6,949 bases of DNA from Gammaproteobacteria bacterium (GTDB lineage: Bacteria > Pseudomonadota > Gammaproteobacteria > Steroidobacterales > Steroidobacteraceae): the NCBI GenBank assembly GCA_030830595.1, contig JAURMS010000115.1, positions 1 through 6,949 of the forward strand, read 5' to 3'. This document shows, piece by piece, positions 6,013 to 6,949 of the stretch. Below the pieces are notes generated by a model. The model saw nothing but the letters and a program-made list of their open reading frames with translations, was not told the origin of the DNA and did not search any database. The position numbers and the translations under genes were made by a program. Position 1 is the first letter of the stretch, and every line of letters begins with the position of its first letter.

Positions 6013-6267
6013 ATGAAATCTATTCGCCACACCCGCAGCCGTGAAGCCGAACGCTGGCTTCGGGCCGAGATCGCCGACCAGAAGAAGCGCTACCGCAAGA
6101 TCGTGGCCGAACAGGATGCGCTGGCGCCCAAGCGCGAGAAGTGGGTGGCCGCCTTCCTGCAGCGTATCCAGACCAAGGGCTTCAACGTGCACGCGGACAT
6201 TCGGCGGGTGATCGCGCCCGAGGAGATTCCCGCCAAGCCCAGGCGCAAGTTCCGCGTGATCTTCTAG
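6013..6267 (+). CDS. Small basic protein of unknown function
   Basis: I do not recognise this 84-residue protein. It has a clear ribosome site (GGAGG at 6002-6006, just after the stop of the NicO-like gene) and starts 12 bases after that stop, so it is probably co-transcribed and coupled. It holds 23 Lys/Arg against 10 Asp/Glu, no cysteine, no signal peptide and no membrane segment. Residues about 8-55 look like one or two long amphipathic helices (heptad-like spacing of Leu/Ile/Val/Trp among charged residues), possibly a short coiled coil; the C-terminal third contains KPRRKFRVIF. The composition would suit nucleic acid or membrane-surface binding, but that is inference only. The good Shine-Dalgarno, the G/C-ending codons like those of its neighbours and the tight spacing argue that it is a real gene. 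Confidence 0.65.
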   Translation: MKSIRHTRSREAERWLRAEIADQKKRYRKIVAEQDALAPKREKWVAAFLQRIQTKGFNVHADIRRVIAPEEIPAKPRRKFRVIF

Positions 6268-6290
6268 GTTCGGATAGCAGGAGACATCCC

Positions 6291-6949
6291 ATGGCACGTC
6301 CACACATCGAACCTTATGTCGAGACCAGGATTCCCTGGAAAAGGATGACCTTGCCCGGCTTCCGCAAGGGAATGCGTTACAAGATGCTCTCGCTGGACAC
6401 CGACACCGGCGCGTGTTCCATGAAGGTGATGTTCGAGCCGGGGTACTCGCTACCGCCGGGCATGAGCTATTCCGAGATGGAACTGTTTGTTCTGTCTGGG
6501 TCCCTGGTGGTGGGCGACAAGACTCACGTCGCGGGACATTACTTTTTCGTTCCGGCCGGCGTGGCCCTGCCTGCGCTCTCTGCCCCACGTGGCGCCCAGG
6601 TGCTGATGTTCTACAACTACGGTGAGCCGAGTTTCGTAGAGTCAGATTCAGATCACCGGCTGGCCGAGCGCAATCGCTTTGCCTCGGTCAATGCCTACGA
6701 AAATCTCGCCTGGACCTCGACCAGCTTCTATCCGGCGACCGCAGCCGGCTGCCTGGTCAAGGTGCTGCGCTTCGACGAGCGTTCCCAGGCTTTTACCTTT
6801 CTCTACTGCATGACTCCGAATTTTTCACAGGACAACATCAGCTACCATGATTGCGCTGAGGAGTCCTACCACATCTGGGGGACCTCCTGGATGATGCAGT
6901 TCGGCGACTTGCCCACCGGCGGTTATTTCTGGCGGCCGCCTTATATCAA
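6291..6949 (+). CDS. Cupin-fold protein, probably bicupin (3' end outside window)
   Basis: ATG 6291 is preceded by AGGAG at 6279-6283 and opens a frame that runs uninterrupted to the window edge, 219 residues. It starts 23 bases after the previous stop, so it likely belongs to the same transcript. Residues about 40-110 resemble a cupin barrel: LPPGMSYSEMELFVLSGSL (54-72) aligns with cupin motif 1 and YFFVPAGVALP (84-94) with motif 2. The usual metal-binding HxH of motif 1 is absent (GMSY instead), as is the motif 2 histidine (Leu93 position), so the first barrel probably holds no metal. A second cupin-like segment begins near 155, with YHDCAEESYHIWG (185-197) and GGYFWRPPYI (210-219), an ending common in bicupin proteins of unknown role near catabolic genes. 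Function and substrate cannot be given. Confidence 0.7.
   Translation, partial: MARPHIEPYVETRIPWKRMTLPGFRKGMRYKMLSLDTDTGACSMKVMFEPGYSLPPGMSYSEMELFVLSGSLVVGDKTHVAGHYFFVPAGVALPALSAPRGAQVLMFYNYGEPSFVESDSDHRLAERNRFASVNAYENLAWTSTSFYPATAAGCLVKVLRFDERSQAFTFLYCMTPNFSQDNISYHDCAEESYHIWGTSWMMQFGDLPTGGYFWRPPYI

Noticed and set aside
5191..6588. 465-codon open frame on the minus strand
   Set aside because: It lies antisense to the NicO-like gene, the small basic gene and part of the cupin gene, and its translation is low-complexity Arg/Pro/Gly/His-rich with no family pattern; the plus-strand genes have ribosome sites and clear protein signatures.

Overview
The window is a GC-rich chromosomal-type segment with strong preference for G/C-ending codons, frequent GTG starts, and tightly overlapping genes. 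The protein sequences look like those of Pseudomonadota. The oligopeptide permease genes follow the gene order of enterobacterial oppBCDF and keep many enterobacterial Opp signature segments, so an environmental gammaproteobacterium is the best guess, but this cannot be fixed from one window. No tRNA, rRNA, insertion sequence, integrase or CRISPR array was seen.

Layout: (1) bases 1-395 hold the 3' end of a gene for an FAD-binding oxidase. (2) Bases 396-602 are non-coding and contain three consecutive hairpins, the last a textbook intrinsic terminator (559-588) ending only 14 bases before the next start codon; this is either a small RNA or leader/attenuator, or a terminator for the oxidase gene. 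(3) Bases 603-4382 hold a four-gene ABC importer operon, oppB-oppC-oppD-oppF, in which each gene overlaps the next by 4 bases (ATGA, GTGA, GTGA). It supplies both permeases and both ATPases of a peptide-type importer, but no substrate-binding protein (OppA) is present. (4) On the minus strand, 5197-4304, is a two-module VOC (glyoxalase/bleomycin-resistance fold) protein whose 3' end overlaps the end of oppF by 79 bases in convergent orientation. (5) Diverging from it is a plus-strand set of three closely spaced genes: a NicO/UreH-like membrane protein with a histidine-rich loop (5284-6000), an 84-residue basic protein of unknown function (6013-6267), and a cupin-fold protein that runs off the window (6291 onward).

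How they may work together: the importer is a self-contained translationally coupled unit for uptake of a peptide or similar small molecule. The oxidase, VOC protein and cupin are families common in small-molecule (often aromatic) catabolism, but nothing here fixes a substrate. The NicO-like protein probably moves a divalent metal such as nickel or cobalt. The links between these blocks are inferred from proximity only.
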